Shown here piece after piece: positions 34,461-44,112 of a stretch of 64,000 nt of DNA; positions within the stretch are counted from its first letter, which is position 1; each line of letters begins with the position of its first letter. The notes beneath the pieces were generated by a model. That model did no database searches, was not told where the DNA came from, and was given only the letters and a program-made list of their open reading frames with translations. The stretch spans positions 62,001 to 126,000 of the forward strand of contig JAIXWM010000081.1 of assembly GCA_027491255.1 (NCBI GenBank). Direction: 5' to 3'. The DNA comes from Rubrivivax sp. (GTDB taxonomy: Bacteria > Pseudomonadota > Gammaproteobacteria > Burkholderiales > Burkholderiaceae_C). Position numbers and translations under genes: made by a program.

Positions 34461-36847
34461 CGCCCTGGCGCCCGCACCTCGAAGCGCACCGTCTGCAGTG
34501 TGCGGCCGCGGCCGTCGAGCAGCTTCAGCTCGTGGCGGCCAGGCTGCGGCGTCCAGCGCAGGGCCGCGCCCTGCCCGAGCCGGCGCCCGCCCAGCACCCA
34601 GGTCCCGGCCTCGCCCTCGAAGCGGATGCGCTGCACCTGGGGCGGCAGGTCGGGGTCGAGGGCGTAGACGCTGCCGTCGGCGGGGCTGCTGATCCCGATC
34701 GGCCTTGCCGTGGCCTGGGCCACGAGGGCGCCAGCACCGGCGCTGCCGGGCACGGGCGCCGTGCCGGCGATGAAGAGCTCCTCGCGCCCGGGTTCATGCT
34801 CGCCGACGCGCTCGAGCCGCACCCGCTGCACCCCCGGGGGTGGTGGCGGGGCGCGCGAGGGTTGCCCGGCATGCAGGTGCCGCACCAGCGCCTGCCACAC
34901 CGGCGCCGCGCCGCTGACGCCGCTGACCGCGCGCATCGGCGCGCCGCTGGCATTGCCGACCCAGACGCCGACGGTGTAGCGATCGGTGTAGCCGATGCAC
35001 CAGTTGTCGCGCATGTCCTTGCTCGTGCCGGTCTTGACGGCGGCAAAGCCGCGCGTGACCAGGGCGCTGTCCAGGCCGAAGGTCAGGGTTCGCGCCGACG
35101 GGTCGGCCAGGATGTCGCCCACCAGGTGGGCGGTTGCGGGGTCGAGCACGCGCGTCGCCCGGCCACCGTCGGTGCTGCTGCCCGGGCTGGTGCGGGTGGC
35201 CTGGACGGGCTGCAGCACCGGGGCCGAGTGCAGGCCACCGCGCGCCAGCGCGCGGTAGGCGTTGGTCAGCGCCAGCAGCGTGACGTCGCCGCTGCCGAGT
35301 GCGAGCGCGTGCCCGTACCAGCCCCCGGTCTGCGGCAACGCCATGCCGAGCGCGTTCAGGCGTTCGTGCAGCGCGTCGGGCGGCAGCATCAGGCTGACGC
35401 GCAGGGCCGGCACGTTCAGGCTCGAGCCCAGCGCGGTGCGCGCGCTGACCCAGCCCTTGTAGCTGCGGTCGTAGTTCTGCGGCCGGTACACGCCGGTGCC
35501 GGTGGCCACCTGGGCCGGCGAGTCGTCGAGCAGGCTGGCGGGCGTCAGCAGGCGGCGTTCGAACGCCAGACCGTAGACGAAGGGCTTGATGGTCGAGCCC
35601 GGCTGGCGGCGCGCGAGCACACCGTCGACCTCCGCTGCCGACGAGCCCGCTCCGACCGAACCGACCCAGGCCCGCACCTCGCCGCTGGCGTTGTCGAGCA
35701 CGACCACGGCGCCGTCTTCCACATGCCGGCCCGACAACTCGGCCAACTGCGCGCGCAACTGGCGCACGGCCACGCGCTGCACGCCCGCGTCCAGCGTCGT
35801 GCGCACCTGGGGCGGCGCGTCGGGGCCGACGACCTGGCGTGCGAAGTGCGGCGCGATCTGCTCGCCCAGCGGCATGCCGCCGCGCCGCGCCAGGGCCTGC
35901 GCCGCCAAGCCACGCACGCCGGTGCAGTCGCGCTTCATGAGTTCCAGCACGCCGCAGGCGCGGCGGCCCACGGTGTCGGCATCAGCCTGCGGTGCGCGCA
36001 CCAAGGCGGCAGTGATCGCGGCCTCGTGCGCGTCCAGGCCGCGCGGGTGCTTGCCGAACAGGGTCTGAGCCAGCGCGTCGATGCCGACGATCTCGCCGCG
36101 CAGCGGCACCAGATTCAGGTAGGCCTCGAGGATCTCGTGCTTGCGCCAGCCCGACTCGAGCTCGCGCGCCACCACCACCTGGCCGAGCTTCTGCACCACA
36201 CTGCGGCCTCCAGCCGGGCGCGCCAGGTCCTCGTCGATCAGGCCGGCGAGCTGCATCGTCAGCGTCGATGCCCCACGCGTGCGCGTGTTCCACAGGTTTG
36301 CGAAGGCGCTGCGCGCCACTGCGCCCCAGTCGACACCGCTGTGCTCCCAGAAGCGCCGGTCCTCGCTCAGCACCACGGCCTGCAGCAGCACCGGCGACAC
36401 CGCCTCCAGCGGCACCCAGGCCAGCCGGCGCGCGCGCGGGTCGGCGCGCAGCGTCTGTACCGGCACGCCATGACGGTCGAGGATGGTCACGTCCGAAGGC
36501 CGGTGCGCCGCGCGCACCTCCGCGAAACCTGGCACGCCCGCGAGGGCCGGCGTGCAGACCCCAACCGCCAGCGCGAGCGCCAGGACCTGGGCGGCGAGGC
36601 GCGAGAAATCGCCGGGCCGCCCCAAGATTTCTCGACCCCCTGGGGGGGCGGTCCGGGCGCAGCCCGGGCCTGGGGGCTCGCGGATCAAATCGCCGGGCCG
36701 CCCCAAGATTTCTCGACCCCCTCGGGGGGCGGTCCGGGCGCAGCCCGGGCCTGGGGGCTCGTGGATCCAATCGCCGGGCCGTCCCAAGATTTCTCGACCC
36801 CCTCGGGGGGCGGTCCGGGCGCAGCCCGGGCCAGGCTGCGGGTTCAC
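34442..36847 (-). CDS. pbpC: Penicillin-binding protein 1C (PbpC) with repeat-derived N-terminal extension
   Basis: PBP1C joins a glycosyltransferase and a transpeptidase. The GTG at 36847 overlaps the stop of the A2M gene (GTGA), giving 801 aa. The glycosyltransferase has EDRRFWEHSGVDWGAVARSA (Glu near 162) and GASTLTMQLAGL; the transpeptidase has the SxxK motif GSTIKPFVYG (Ser near 418) and VKTGTSKDMRDNW; a C-terminal BiPBP_C-like domain follows. Residues about 6-80 are three in-frame copies of a 27-residue repeat encoded by an 81-bp tandem repeat, preceding the membrane segment LAAQVLALALAVGVC. Alternative starts (TTG) after the repeats would give a normal-length protein; no ATG is available. 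Confidence 0.9.
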   Translation of the reverse strand: MNPQPGPGCARTAPRGGREILGRPGDWIHEPPGPGCARTAPRGGREILGRPGDLIREPPGPGCARTAPPGGREILGRPGDFSRLAAQVLALALAVGVCTPALAGVPGFAEVRAAHRPSDVTILDRHGVPVQTLRADPRARRLAWVPLEAVSPVLLQAVVLSEDRRFWEHSGVDWGAVARSAFANLWNTRTRGASTLTMQLAGLIDEDLARPAGGRSVVQKLGQVVVARELESGWRKHEILEAYLNLVPLRGEIVGIDALAQTLFGKHPRGLDAHEAAITAALVRAPQADADTVGRRACGVLELMKRDCTGVRGLAAQALARRGGMPLGEQIAPHFARQVVGPDAPPQVRTTLDAGVQRVAVRQLRAQLAELSGRHVEDGAVVVLDNASGEVRAWVGSVGAGSSAAEVDGVLARRQPGSTIKPFVYGLAFERRLLTPASLLDDSPAQVATGTGVYRPQNYDRSYKGWVSARTALGSSLNVPALRVSLMLPPDALHERLNALGMALPQTGGWYGHALALGSGDVTLLALTNAYRALARGGLHSAPVLQPVQATRTSPGSSTDGGRATRVLDPATAHLVGDILADPSARTLTFGLDSALVTRGFAAVKTGTSKDMRDNWCIGYTDRYTVGVWVGNASGAPMRAVSGVSGAAPVWQALVRHLHAGQPSRAPPPPPGVQRVRLERVGEHEPGREELFIAGTAPVPGSAGAGALVAQATARPIGISSPADGSVYALDPDLPPQVQRIRFEGEAGTWVLGGRRLGQGAALRWTPQPGRHELKLLDGRGRTLQTVRFEVRAPGRQPNQP
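36608..36832. repeat. 81-bp tandem repeat, about 2.8 copies, at the 5' end of pbpC
   Basis: Units begin at 36608, 36689 and 36770 with ATCGCCGGGCCG(C/T)CCCAAGA and are nearly identical apart from a few substitutions; the third stops at about 36832. Each unit contains the inverted pair CCCCCTCGGGGGG. The period is a multiple of three, so it reads through pbpC in frame without stops. Similar GACCCCC...GGGGG sequences are found between genes in related bacteria, so this is likely an expanded intergenic element. Confidence 0.88.
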
Positions 36848-39800
36848 GGCGCCACCTCCCACACGGCGTTGGGCTGCTCGCCGTGGGTCTGCGGCGCGTA
36901 CATGGCCTCCACGCGTGTGGGCGGCAGGCCGAAGCGGCCGGCGTGGTTCAGGCGCAGCGTGTACTCGACGACGTGCCGACCGCGCGGCATGAACTCGAAG
37001 TAGCTGCGAAAGGCCGTTGCGGCGCGTTCCTCGAAGGCCGGCCAGGCGCTGCCGGCGCGGCGCTCGCCGCGGGTGGCCAGGGCGCTGTCGCGCGCCAATC
37101 CCGTGCCGAGCACCGTGGCGCCGGCGGGCACGGGGTCGTCGACGACGACCCAGTTGCGGTCGCTCGCGGCGTCGATCTCCAGCCGCACGCGCACGATGTC
37201 GCCGCGCGTCCAGCGTGCCGGGTCCTGGCGCTGCACCGCGACGAGGCTGCGCGTGACGGCATAGCCCGCCCGCAGTGGCGCCTTCAGCGGCACGGCCGCG
37301 CGCGTCTGCAGCAGCACCCAGGGGCGCCCCGGGCCGTCGTGCGCCAGGCGCAGCGTCGCCGCGTCGGTGGGCCAGGGCAGGGTGATCGTGGCGCCCTCGG
37401 GCTGGCGCGCCCAGTCCACCGCCGCGGTCGCGCCGCTGCCCGGCGCCAGCGTCGCCACCGTGCGGCCCTGTACCGCCGTGGCTTCGAAGCGTGCCGAAAA
37501 ACGCTCCAGCGCGAGCGCGCTCCAGGCATTGGCCGTGGTCGTGGACCAGGCGCCGCGCTGCTGCCGCTCCAGGTGTCCTGCCAGCAGGCGCGGCACGTCC
37601 TCGCGCCATGCGGGCTCCTCGAGGGCCGTCAGCATCAGGCGCGCAGCGTTGGCGTCGCTGCTGTCCATCAGCCACCACCAGGCCTCGTCTGCGGCTTGCA
37701 GCCGCAGCGCACCCGGCGAGCCGGCCAGGCGCGCGCGCAGCAGGCGCTGCACCTCCTGCAGGCGCTGCTCGCGGTCGGGCACCCCCTGCAGCCGCTTCAG
37801 CAGCGACCAGGCGTCGATCAGCGAGGTGGTCGGCCACTGGGCCGGCGCCGTGGCCAGGGTGTCGAGCATGCGCGGCCGGGCGCGGCCATGACGGGCCAGG
37901 GCTTCGATCGCCGCCAGCCGCCGCGCGTCCAGGTCGGGCCGGGGCGACCAGGTGTCGCGCTCGATGCGGCCCTCGACGAATGCGGTCAGGCCGTCGAGCA
38001 TGCGCTCGCGCAGCGCCTGCGGCCAGCGCAGGCCGGCCTCGTCAGCGAGCGCCAGCAGGTAGGCGGTGAGGCGGTCGCTGCCGCGCGCCGCCTCGTCGGG
38101 GCGCGGTGGGAACCAGGCCGCCAGGCCGTCGTCGTCCAGGTAGGCGGGCAGCTGGTTGACCACCGCGGCCCACTGCTTCGCATCGCCCAGCCCCACGGCG
38201 CGCGAGGCCTGCTGCTCCAGGCAGGTGTAGGGGTAGGCCTCGAACCAGCGGCGCAAGCCCGGCAGCTGGCGGCCGAGACGCGGCTGCAAGGTCAGCGCGA
38301 GCCCGCCGTCCGTCACCCCTTGCGTGCGCAGCGCGCCGTCCGGCGCCTGCACCGGCCACGACACCGGGCCGTCGAGCTGCCGCAGCGTGGCCTGCAGCGT
38401 GCGCACCGGCACGGTGGAGCCGACGTCCTGTGCGAACTTCAGCCGGTCGCGCGCCAGTGCGGCGGCGCGTGGGGCAGGCGCGGGTGGCGCCGTCTGTCCC
38501 TGGGGCGTAGCGGGGCGCTGTGCGGAAGCGGCGGGCCGTGTCGGCGGGGCGGTACCTGGTTGCGCCGCAGGGTCCGGACGCTGCAGGGTTGAGGCAGGCA
38601 ATTCCTCGGCGGCGGCCTCCCAGGTCAGGCGCGTGGCGTGGGCCGGCACCTCCACCGGCCAGCGCAGCTCGGCCGCGGTGCCGGGTTCGATGCGCTGCTC
38701 GCGCGGCGCCAGGGCCGGCAGCGCCTGCGCCCGGCCGCTGGTGTCCAGCGCCTGGCCGGCGAGCGTGGCGCGCACGGTCATCGCCCGGTCGGTCGTGTTG
38801 CGCAGTGTCAGCAGGGCCTCGAAGCGGTCGCCCTCGCGGACGGCCGGGGGCAGGCTGGCGATGAGCTGCAGGTCCTGGGCGACGCGAATGCTCGCGCTGC
38901 CGGTGCCGAAGCGCTGCGGCGACGGGGTTCGCCCGGCGCTGGGTGGCTCCACCGCATCGGCCACGGCCACCAGGCGGAAGGACGTCAGGGCATCGTTCAG
39001 CGGCACCTCGACCAGGGCCTCGCCGCGCTCGTCCAGGCGCACGCGCGGCTGCCACAGCAGCAGGGTGTCGAAGAGCTCGCGCGCGTCGCCGCGCCCGCCG
39101 CCGCCGCCGGCCGGAACGGCCTTGCGGCCGTGGTGGCGGCGGCCGATGATCTCGCCCTGCGCCGTGCTCGTGGCCACGCCCCAGTCGCGCGGCTGCATCA
39201 TGGCCTGCAGCAGGTCCCAGGAGTCGTTGGGCCGCAACGCCAGCAGGCCCTCGTCGACGGCGGCAAAGGCGAACTCGGCGCCGCGTGCCGGCTGGCCCGC
39301 GTGGGTGACGCGCACGCGCACCCGCGCGGTCTCGCGCACCGCGTAGCGCGGCTTGTCGGGCAGCACGCTGACCTGCAGTTCGTGCTGCGCGGTGCCGACC
39401 TCCAGCGCCGCGACGCCAAGCTTGAAGGCGGGTTTGGCGAGGTCGACCATCGCCGTGGGCGCACGGTAGTCGCGGCGGTCGTGCCAGAAGCTGCGCAGCC
39501 ATTCCAGCGGCTCGCTGGCGTCGAAGCCGAAGGCGTTGCGCCACGACATGTCGCGCAGACGGCCGCGCACCGCGAGCACGCTCACGTACACGTTGGGCGC
39601 CCAGCCGGGCTCGATCGGCACCTCCACCACCGGGTCGCTGCCGCGCAGGCGCACGACCTGGGTGCGGATCACGCCCTCGCGCTCGACGGCCACCAGTGCC
39701 GTGGCCTGGCGGAAAGGCATGCGCACCTGCAGCCGCGCGGTCTCGCCGGGCTGGTAGCGCTTCTTCTGCGGCAGCAGTTCGATGCGGTCGTCGTCGTCCT

Positions 39801-42800
39801 GCGCGAACCACAGCTCGCCCGCGCCGGTGATCCATAGGCTGGCCGCGGCTTCGCTGCGGTGACCGGCCTTGTCCCGCGTGCCCGCGATCAGCTCGACCTG
39901 ACCGGCAGTGTCGAGCGCGGCGTCGCACTCGAGGCGGCCGCGGGCGTCGGCGCGGCCGCGGCACAGCACGCCGAGTTCGCGCCGCTCGACGTGGTTCTCC
40001 CAGGCGTAGAAGCCGCCGACCAGGCGCTTGCGCGTGCTGATGTCCTGGCGCAGCACGCCGCGCACCTCGAGCGCCTGCCCGGGCACGGGCCGACCCTCGG
40101 TGTCGAGCGCGAGCGCGGTGAACCGGGCACGTCCGCGGCTGGCCACCCACTCACGCGTCTGGATGCCGGCGACCACGGCGGCCGGCCACACCGGGGTCGA
40201 GGCCGCCACGGTCTGGATCTCGCCGTTGGGGTCGGTGAAGCTGAGCTCGGTGACGATCTCGCCCGGGCCGTCCAGTGCCGGCAGGTCTTTCAGCACGATG
40301 CGCGCCGCGCCCTCGCGACTGGTTTGCGCCCGCAGGCGGTCGGCAACGAGACGCCCCGAGGCCGCAGGCGCGTCCTCGTCCTGCGCGGCGGCGTCGTGCC
40401 GGGGCTGCGTGTCGCGCGGCGGCTCGAAGGAGAAGTCCTCGTGGCCGGCAAAGCGCGGCACGCGCGGGCGCAGCAGGGCGGTGGCGCGCAGCGGCGCCTG
40501 CGCATAGCCGCCGCCGTTGAGGTGGCGCAGCTGTGCGTCCAGTGCCAGCTCGCGTGGGGCGATGACCGCCATTCGCGGGCCGCTGAGGCGGGCGTCGACC
40601 AGCGGGACGCGGAACTCCTCAATCCGGAATTCGCCGGCAGCCCAGCGGCGCGCCGGCTCCTGCGGTCCGGTGCCGGGGCGTTCGAGCTCGACCCGCCAGA
40701 CCCCGAGCCGTGCCCCGGCCGGGATGGCCCAACTCGACACCGCGCTGCGCGCGTCGGGCCATTCCAGCGCCTGCTCGTGCTCGTCGCCGCTGCCGACGTG
40801 GATGATCTTCAGCCGCGTCGGCAGGCGCGCCCGCTCGGGCAGCGCGAAGCCGGTGGCCGTCTGCAGGCGCAGGAAGTGCTTCATCGACACCGTCTCGCCG
40901 GCGCGCAGCAGCGTGCGGTCGAAGACCGTGTGCGCGCGCGAGTCGGCTTCCTGCGGCGCCCAGCCCGGGGGGCTGGCCGGCACGGCGAAGCGCCAGGGCT
41001 CGATCCCGCGCATCCAGCCGCTGAAGACGAACGCCATGTCGTTGCGGCCTCGGGCGTCGCGCTGGCGCGCGGTGACGAAAAGGCCATCCTCGCCGGCGCA
41101 AGCGGCGGCGCGCGCCGACAGGGCGCCGTCGACGCGCGCCAGTCCCAGGGCGTCGGTGCGCCCCTGCCACAGCCGCGTGCCCGCGCAGTCGTGCACGGCC
41201 ACCTCGGCACCGGCCACGGGGCGGGCACGGTCCAGCGTCGTCACCCACACTGCGCTGCCGTCGCGCCCGTGCTTGAAGTGCACGCCCAGGTTGGTGACGA
41301 GCACGCCGGTGCGCACGTACATCGGCGCGGCCTGCGCGAGCAGCGCCTGCCCGAGCCGGCGCGACTCGATCTCGACCACGTGGTAGCCGGGCTCGGCGAT
41401 CGGGATGCCGACGACCTCGGCCGCGCGCGCGTCGCCGGCCGCAGGCGGCGGCAGTGCCAGGCGCCGTGCCTGAGTGTCGCCGGCCAGCAGCGAGATCTCA
41501 CGCGTGGCGATCATGCGCTCGACGCGCTGGCGCTGCTTGCGGCCCTGGGCGTCGGTGCTCTCCTGCCAGACATGCCACTCGGCCTGGGGGCGGCCGAGGT
41601 CGCGCGCGCTGAGCTGGGTCTCGTGGTGGCGCTGCAGGCGGTGGAACCAGCGCAGCACCTCGGCTTCGCCGTCGATGCGGCGGATGCGCACCTGGCCGCT
41701 GGCCGCGCCGGGGCCGAGGTCGGCCTGGACGCGGCGCAGCGTCACCGGGACGGCAGCCTGCTCGCCCCACTCGACGACGCCGAAAGGCGCGGCGGCGAAC
41801 TTCGCCAGCGGTGGCGCCTGCGCAGTCGCGACCTCGAGCGGGAAGCTGCGCGCGTTGGCGAGCGCGCGCCCGCTCGCGTCGCGCAGGTCTGCGGGCAGCA
41901 CGACGCGGTATCGCGTGAGCTCGGTCAGCGGCGCGGCAAAGCGGACCTGCTCGACTTCGGTCGAGCGATCGTCCTTGTCGAAGAGCGGAGCGAGGACGGC
42001 GCCTGCGGGCGTCTGGCCGGTTCCGACCGGTCCCAGCGTCTCCAGCCGCACCGCCGCCGCCTGGGCGCGTGCAACGCGCGTCGAGAAAGCCACTACCAGC
42101 GGCCGCAGTGGCATGCATGGTGATTGCGCGCGCTCGCGCTCACAGCTGAATTCGGCCGTGAAGGCGGGTCTGACGCGGTAGTCGAAGCGCTGCAACCGGG
42201 GCGGGGTCTGCGTGGTGGTGGTGCCGCCGGGCAGGTCGAGCGCGCTGTTCCACACCAGCCGCAGCCGGGCCTCGTTGGGCAGCGGGCGGGCGCAGGCAAG
42301 CACGGCCGTGCGCGCAGCCTCGCGCTGCAGACGCTGCGCGCGCAGCAGGGTTTCGCGCGCGGCGCCGCCCACGACGCGCACCGGCACACGTTCTCCCACG
42401 CCGTCGAGCTCGCAGTGCGCGCGCGCCACGACCTGCGCGTCGGACACCGGCCCGGTGAGTTGGAGCACGAAGTGCTGGTCCTCTTCGACCGACTCCCCCG
42501 GCGATGGCTGCATCTGGGCCACGGCAGGCCCGCCGGTGGAGAAGGCGAAGACGCGTGGCCCTTGCAGCGGCCCGTCCAGCCCCTGCCAGCCTTCGACGGC
42601 GCTGACTGTGCAGCGCAGTCCTGGGGGAGGCGGCTCGCGGAAGTCGACGATCCAGGTGCGCTCGTCGGCCCAGCGTCCGTCGGCCGGCAGGGTGGCCCCG
42701 GCACAGTCCAGTTTCACGGGCGCGGGGGAGGCGGCCGCACCCAGGCGCACGACCGGCGCGTCGAACCCGATGCGCAACTGCGCGGCCTGGCCGACCTCGC

Positions 42801-42903
42801 CCTGCAGGCTGACCCCGGTGATGCGCGCGGCGAAAGCCGGCGCCGCGAGCGCAGCCAGCGCAAGCAGGACCAGCCGCCGGCGCGAGGCCCGGAGCTCGCG
42901 CAT
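36844..42903 (-). CDS. Bacterial alpha-2-macroglobulin (YfhM-like)
   Basis: Bacterial A2Ms are periplasmic protease traps, often paired with pbpC to guard the wall after damage. From the ATG at 42903 the product is 2019 aa with a signal peptide (LVLLALAALAAPAFAARI) but no lipobox, so it is probably soluble, unlike E. coli YfhM. Macroglobulin-type beta domains fill the N-terminal half; a bait-like variable region and MG-type GGGGRGD segment precede the thioester motif YTCLEQQASRAVGL with Cys near residue 1561, followed by the thioester-helical domain. The GTGA overlap with pbpC supports joint function. The open frame extends upstream to 43014 but overlaps the Ldh gene. Confidence 0.93.
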   Translation of the reverse strand: MRELRASRRRLVLLALAALAAPAFAARITGVSLQGEVGQAAQLRIGFDAPVVRLGAAASPAPVKLDCAGATLPADGRWADERTWIVDFREPPPPGLRCTVSAVEGWQGLDGPLQGPRVFAFSTGGPAVAQMQPSPGESVEEDQHFVLQLTGPVSDAQVVARAHCELDGVGERVPVRVVGGAARETLLRAQRLQREAARTAVLACARPLPNEARLRLVWNSALDLPGGTTTTQTPPRLQRFDYRVRPAFTAEFSCERERAQSPCMPLRPLVVAFSTRVARAQAAAVRLETLGPVGTGQTPAGAVLAPLFDKDDRSTEVEQVRFAAPLTELTRYRVVLPADLRDASGRALANARSFPLEVATAQAPPLAKFAAAPFGVVEWGEQAAVPVTLRRVQADLGPGAASGQVRIRRIDGEAEVLRWFHRLQRHHETQLSARDLGRPQAEWHVWQESTDAQGRKQRQRVERMIATREISLLAGDTQARRLALPPPAAGDARAAEVVGIPIAEPGYHVVEIESRRLGQALLAQAAPMYVRTGVLVTNLGVHFKHGRDGSAVWVTTLDRARPVAGAEVAVHDCAGTRLWQGRTDALGLARVDGALSARAAACAGEDGLFVTARQRDARGRNDMAFVFSGWMRGIEPWRFAVPASPPGWAPQEADSRAHTVFDRTLLRAGETVSMKHFLRLQTATGFALPERARLPTRLKIIHVGSGDEHEQALEWPDARSAVSSWAIPAGARLGVWRVELERPGTGPQEPARRWAAGEFRIEEFRVPLVDARLSGPRMAVIAPRELALDAQLRHLNGGGYAQAPLRATALLRPRVPRFAGHEDFSFEPPRDTQPRHDAAAQDEDAPAASGRLVADRLRAQTSREGAARIVLKDLPALDGPGEIVTELSFTDPNGEIQTVAASTPVWPAAVVAGIQTREWVASRGRARFTALALDTEGRPVPGQALEVRGVLRQDISTRKRLVGGFYAWENHVERRELGVLCRGRADARGRLECDAALDTAGQVELIAGTRDKAGHRSEAAASLWITGAGELWFAQDDDDRIELLPQKKRYQPGETARLQVRMPFRQATALVAVEREGVIRTQVVRLRGSDPVVEVPIEPGWAPNVYVSVLAVRGRLRDMSWRNAFGFDASEPLEWLRSFWHDRRDYRAPTAMVDLAKPAFKLGVAALEVGTAQHELQVSVLPDKPRYAVRETARVRVRVTHAGQPARGAEFAFAAVDEGLLALRPNDSWDLLQAMMQPRDWGVATSTAQGEIIGRRHHGRKAVPAGGGGGRGDARELFDTLLLWQPRVRLDERGEALVEVPLNDALTSFRLVAVADAVEPPSAGRTPSPQRFGTGSASIRVAQDLQLIASLPPAVREGDRFEALLTLRNTTDRAMTVRATLAGQALDTSGRAQALPALAPREQRIEPGTAAELRWPVEVPAHATRLTWEAAAEELPASTLQRPDPAAQPGTAPPTRPAASAQRPATPQGQTAPPAPAPRAAALARDRLKFAQDVGSTVPVRTLQATLRQLDGPVSWPVQAPDGALRTQGVTDGGLALTLQPRLGRQLPGLRRWFEAYPYTCLEQQASRAVGLGDAKQWAAVVNQLPAYLDDDGLAAWFPPRPDEAARGSDRLTAYLLALADEAGLRWPQALRERMLDGLTAFVEGRIERDTWSPRPDLDARRLAAIEALARHGRARPRMLDTLATAPAQWPTTSLIDAWSLLKRLQGVPDREQRLQEVQRLLRARLAGSPGALRLQAADEAWWWLMDSSDANAARLMLTALEEPAWREDVPRLLAGHLERQQRGAWSTTTANAWSALALERFSARFEATAVQGRTVATLAPGSGATAAVDWARQPEGATITLPWPTDAATLRLAHDGPGRPWVLLQTRAAVPLKAPLRAGYAVTRSLVAVQRQDPARWTRGDIVRVRLEIDAASDRNWVVVDDPVPAGATVLGTGLARDSALATRGERRAGSAWPAFEERAATAFRSYFEFMPRGRHVVEYTLRLNHAGRFGLPPTRVEAMYAPQTHGEQPNAVWEVAP

Positions 42904-42925
42904 CTGCGTGGCCACTTTCCGGCGC

Positions 42926-44005
42926 TCAGGCCAGGCCTGCGGCCTGCTGCACCGCCTGCGGGTCCACGCCGAGCTTGCGCGCGGCCTCCAGGATCTCCTG
43001 CCAGGTGGTGGCATCCACCGGCACGCCCTGGGCGCTGCGCTGCGCGCGCGCGGCGCGCTCGGGCTCGCCGGCCACGAGCACCTCTTCGACGCCGGCGCGC
43101 GGTGGCGAGGCCTTGACCCAGTCGACGAAGGCGGCGGCCTCGCGTTCGAAGGCCTCGGTGCCGCCCAGCGCCGCCGGGTCCAGCAGCACGCACAGCATGC
43201 CGTTGAGCACGCGGCGCTTGCTGGCGTCGGCGTCGCGCTGCGTCATCCCGGCTGCGAGCGCGCCGCCGAGCAGTTCGCACATCACGGCCAGCCCGTAGCC
43301 CTTGTGTGTGCCGAAGGTCAGCAAGGCTCCCCAGGGCGGGATCACGCTGTAGCGCGGATCCTGGGTGTCGCGGCCCTGGTCGTCGATCAGGCAGCCCGGC
43401 GCCACGGGCTCGCCCTTGTTGTGCGCGACCCGGGTCTTGCCCTGGGCGATCATGCTGGTGGCGAAGTCCAGGATCACCGGCGGGCGGCCCGCCAGCGGCA
43501 CGCCGATGCACACCGGGTTGGTGCCGAAGCGCGCGTCGCCGCCGCCGAAGGGTGCGACCACGTTGCGCGCGACGACGTTGACGAGGTGGATCGACACCAG
43601 TCCCGCGGCGGTGGCCTGCTCGGCCCAGGCGCCGATGCGCCCGATGTGGTGCGAGTTGCCGAGCGCGACGATGCAACTGCCGTGTCGACGTGCGCGCTCG
43701 ATGCCCAGTGCCATGGCCTCGCGCCCGATGACCTGGCCGAAGCCCGCCTGCCCGTCCAGCCGCAGCAGCGCGCCGGCATCGACGACGGTCTGCACGTGCC
43801 GGTTCGGGAACAGGCCGCCTTCGAGGTAGGCCTCGGCGTAGCGCGGCAGCATGCCGATGCCGTGCGAGTCGTGGCCGGTCAGGTTGGCCTCGATCAGGTT
43901 GCCGGCGACGAGGCGAACCTCCTCGTCGTGGCTGCCGAAACCCCGCACCACGAGGTGCATGGCGGCGGTGAGTCGGTCAAGGGGAATGATGTGGTTGTGG
44001 GCCAT
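42926..44005 (-). CDS. Ldh-family NAD(P)-dependent oxidoreductase (malate/L-lactate/ureidoglycolate dehydrogenase type)
   Basis: The 359-aa product belongs to the LDH2/MDH2 fold, unrelated to Rossmann lactate dehydrogenases. Motifs: the conserved GHDSHGIGMLPRYAEAYLEGG around residue 50, LGNSHHIGRIGAWAEQA, FGTNPVCIGVPL and WGALLTFGTHKGYGLAVMCELLGGAL. The exact 2-oxoacid substrate cannot be told. It is divergent from a Bug-type solute-binding protein (107-base gap), which may deliver its substrate, and precedes the A2M gene by 22 bases on the same strand. Confidence 0.92.
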   Translation of the reverse strand: MAHNHIIPLDRLTAAMHLVVRGFGSHDEEVRLVAGNLIEANLTGHDSHGIGMLPRYAEAYLEGGLFPNRHVQTVVDAGALLRLDGQAGFGQVIGREAMALGIERARRHGSCIVALGNSHHIGRIGAWAEQATAAGLVSIHLVNVVARNVVAPFGGGDARFGTNPVCIGVPLAGRPPVILDFATSMIAQGKTRVAHNKGEPVAPGCLIDDQGRDTQDPRYSVIPPWGALLTFGTHKGYGLAVMCELLGGALAAGMTQRDADASKRRVLNGMLCVLLDPAALGGTEAFEREAAAFVDWVKASPPRAGVEEVLVAGEPERAARAQRSAQGVPVDATTWQEILEAARKLGVDPQAVQQAAGLA

Positions 44006-44112
44006 GGTGCGGTAGCGGGAGTGCGCAGGGCGCTGCGGGTTTGCCAGGGTGGCGGTCAGCCGAGCCCTGATCCTAGACTGCGGCGCCAGCCAACCGTCCT
44101 GGGGTAGACACC

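Noticed and set aside
36608..36832. Possible CRISPR array
   Set aside because: The units are 81 bp and tandem, with no variable spacers between short repeats, and no cas genes are present.
31988..37003. Very long plus-strand frame of more than 1600 codons across imuA, imuB and antisense pbpC
   Set aside because: It crosses several well-supported genes in other frames and encodes only Arg/Ala/Pro-rich sequence with no recognisable domain.
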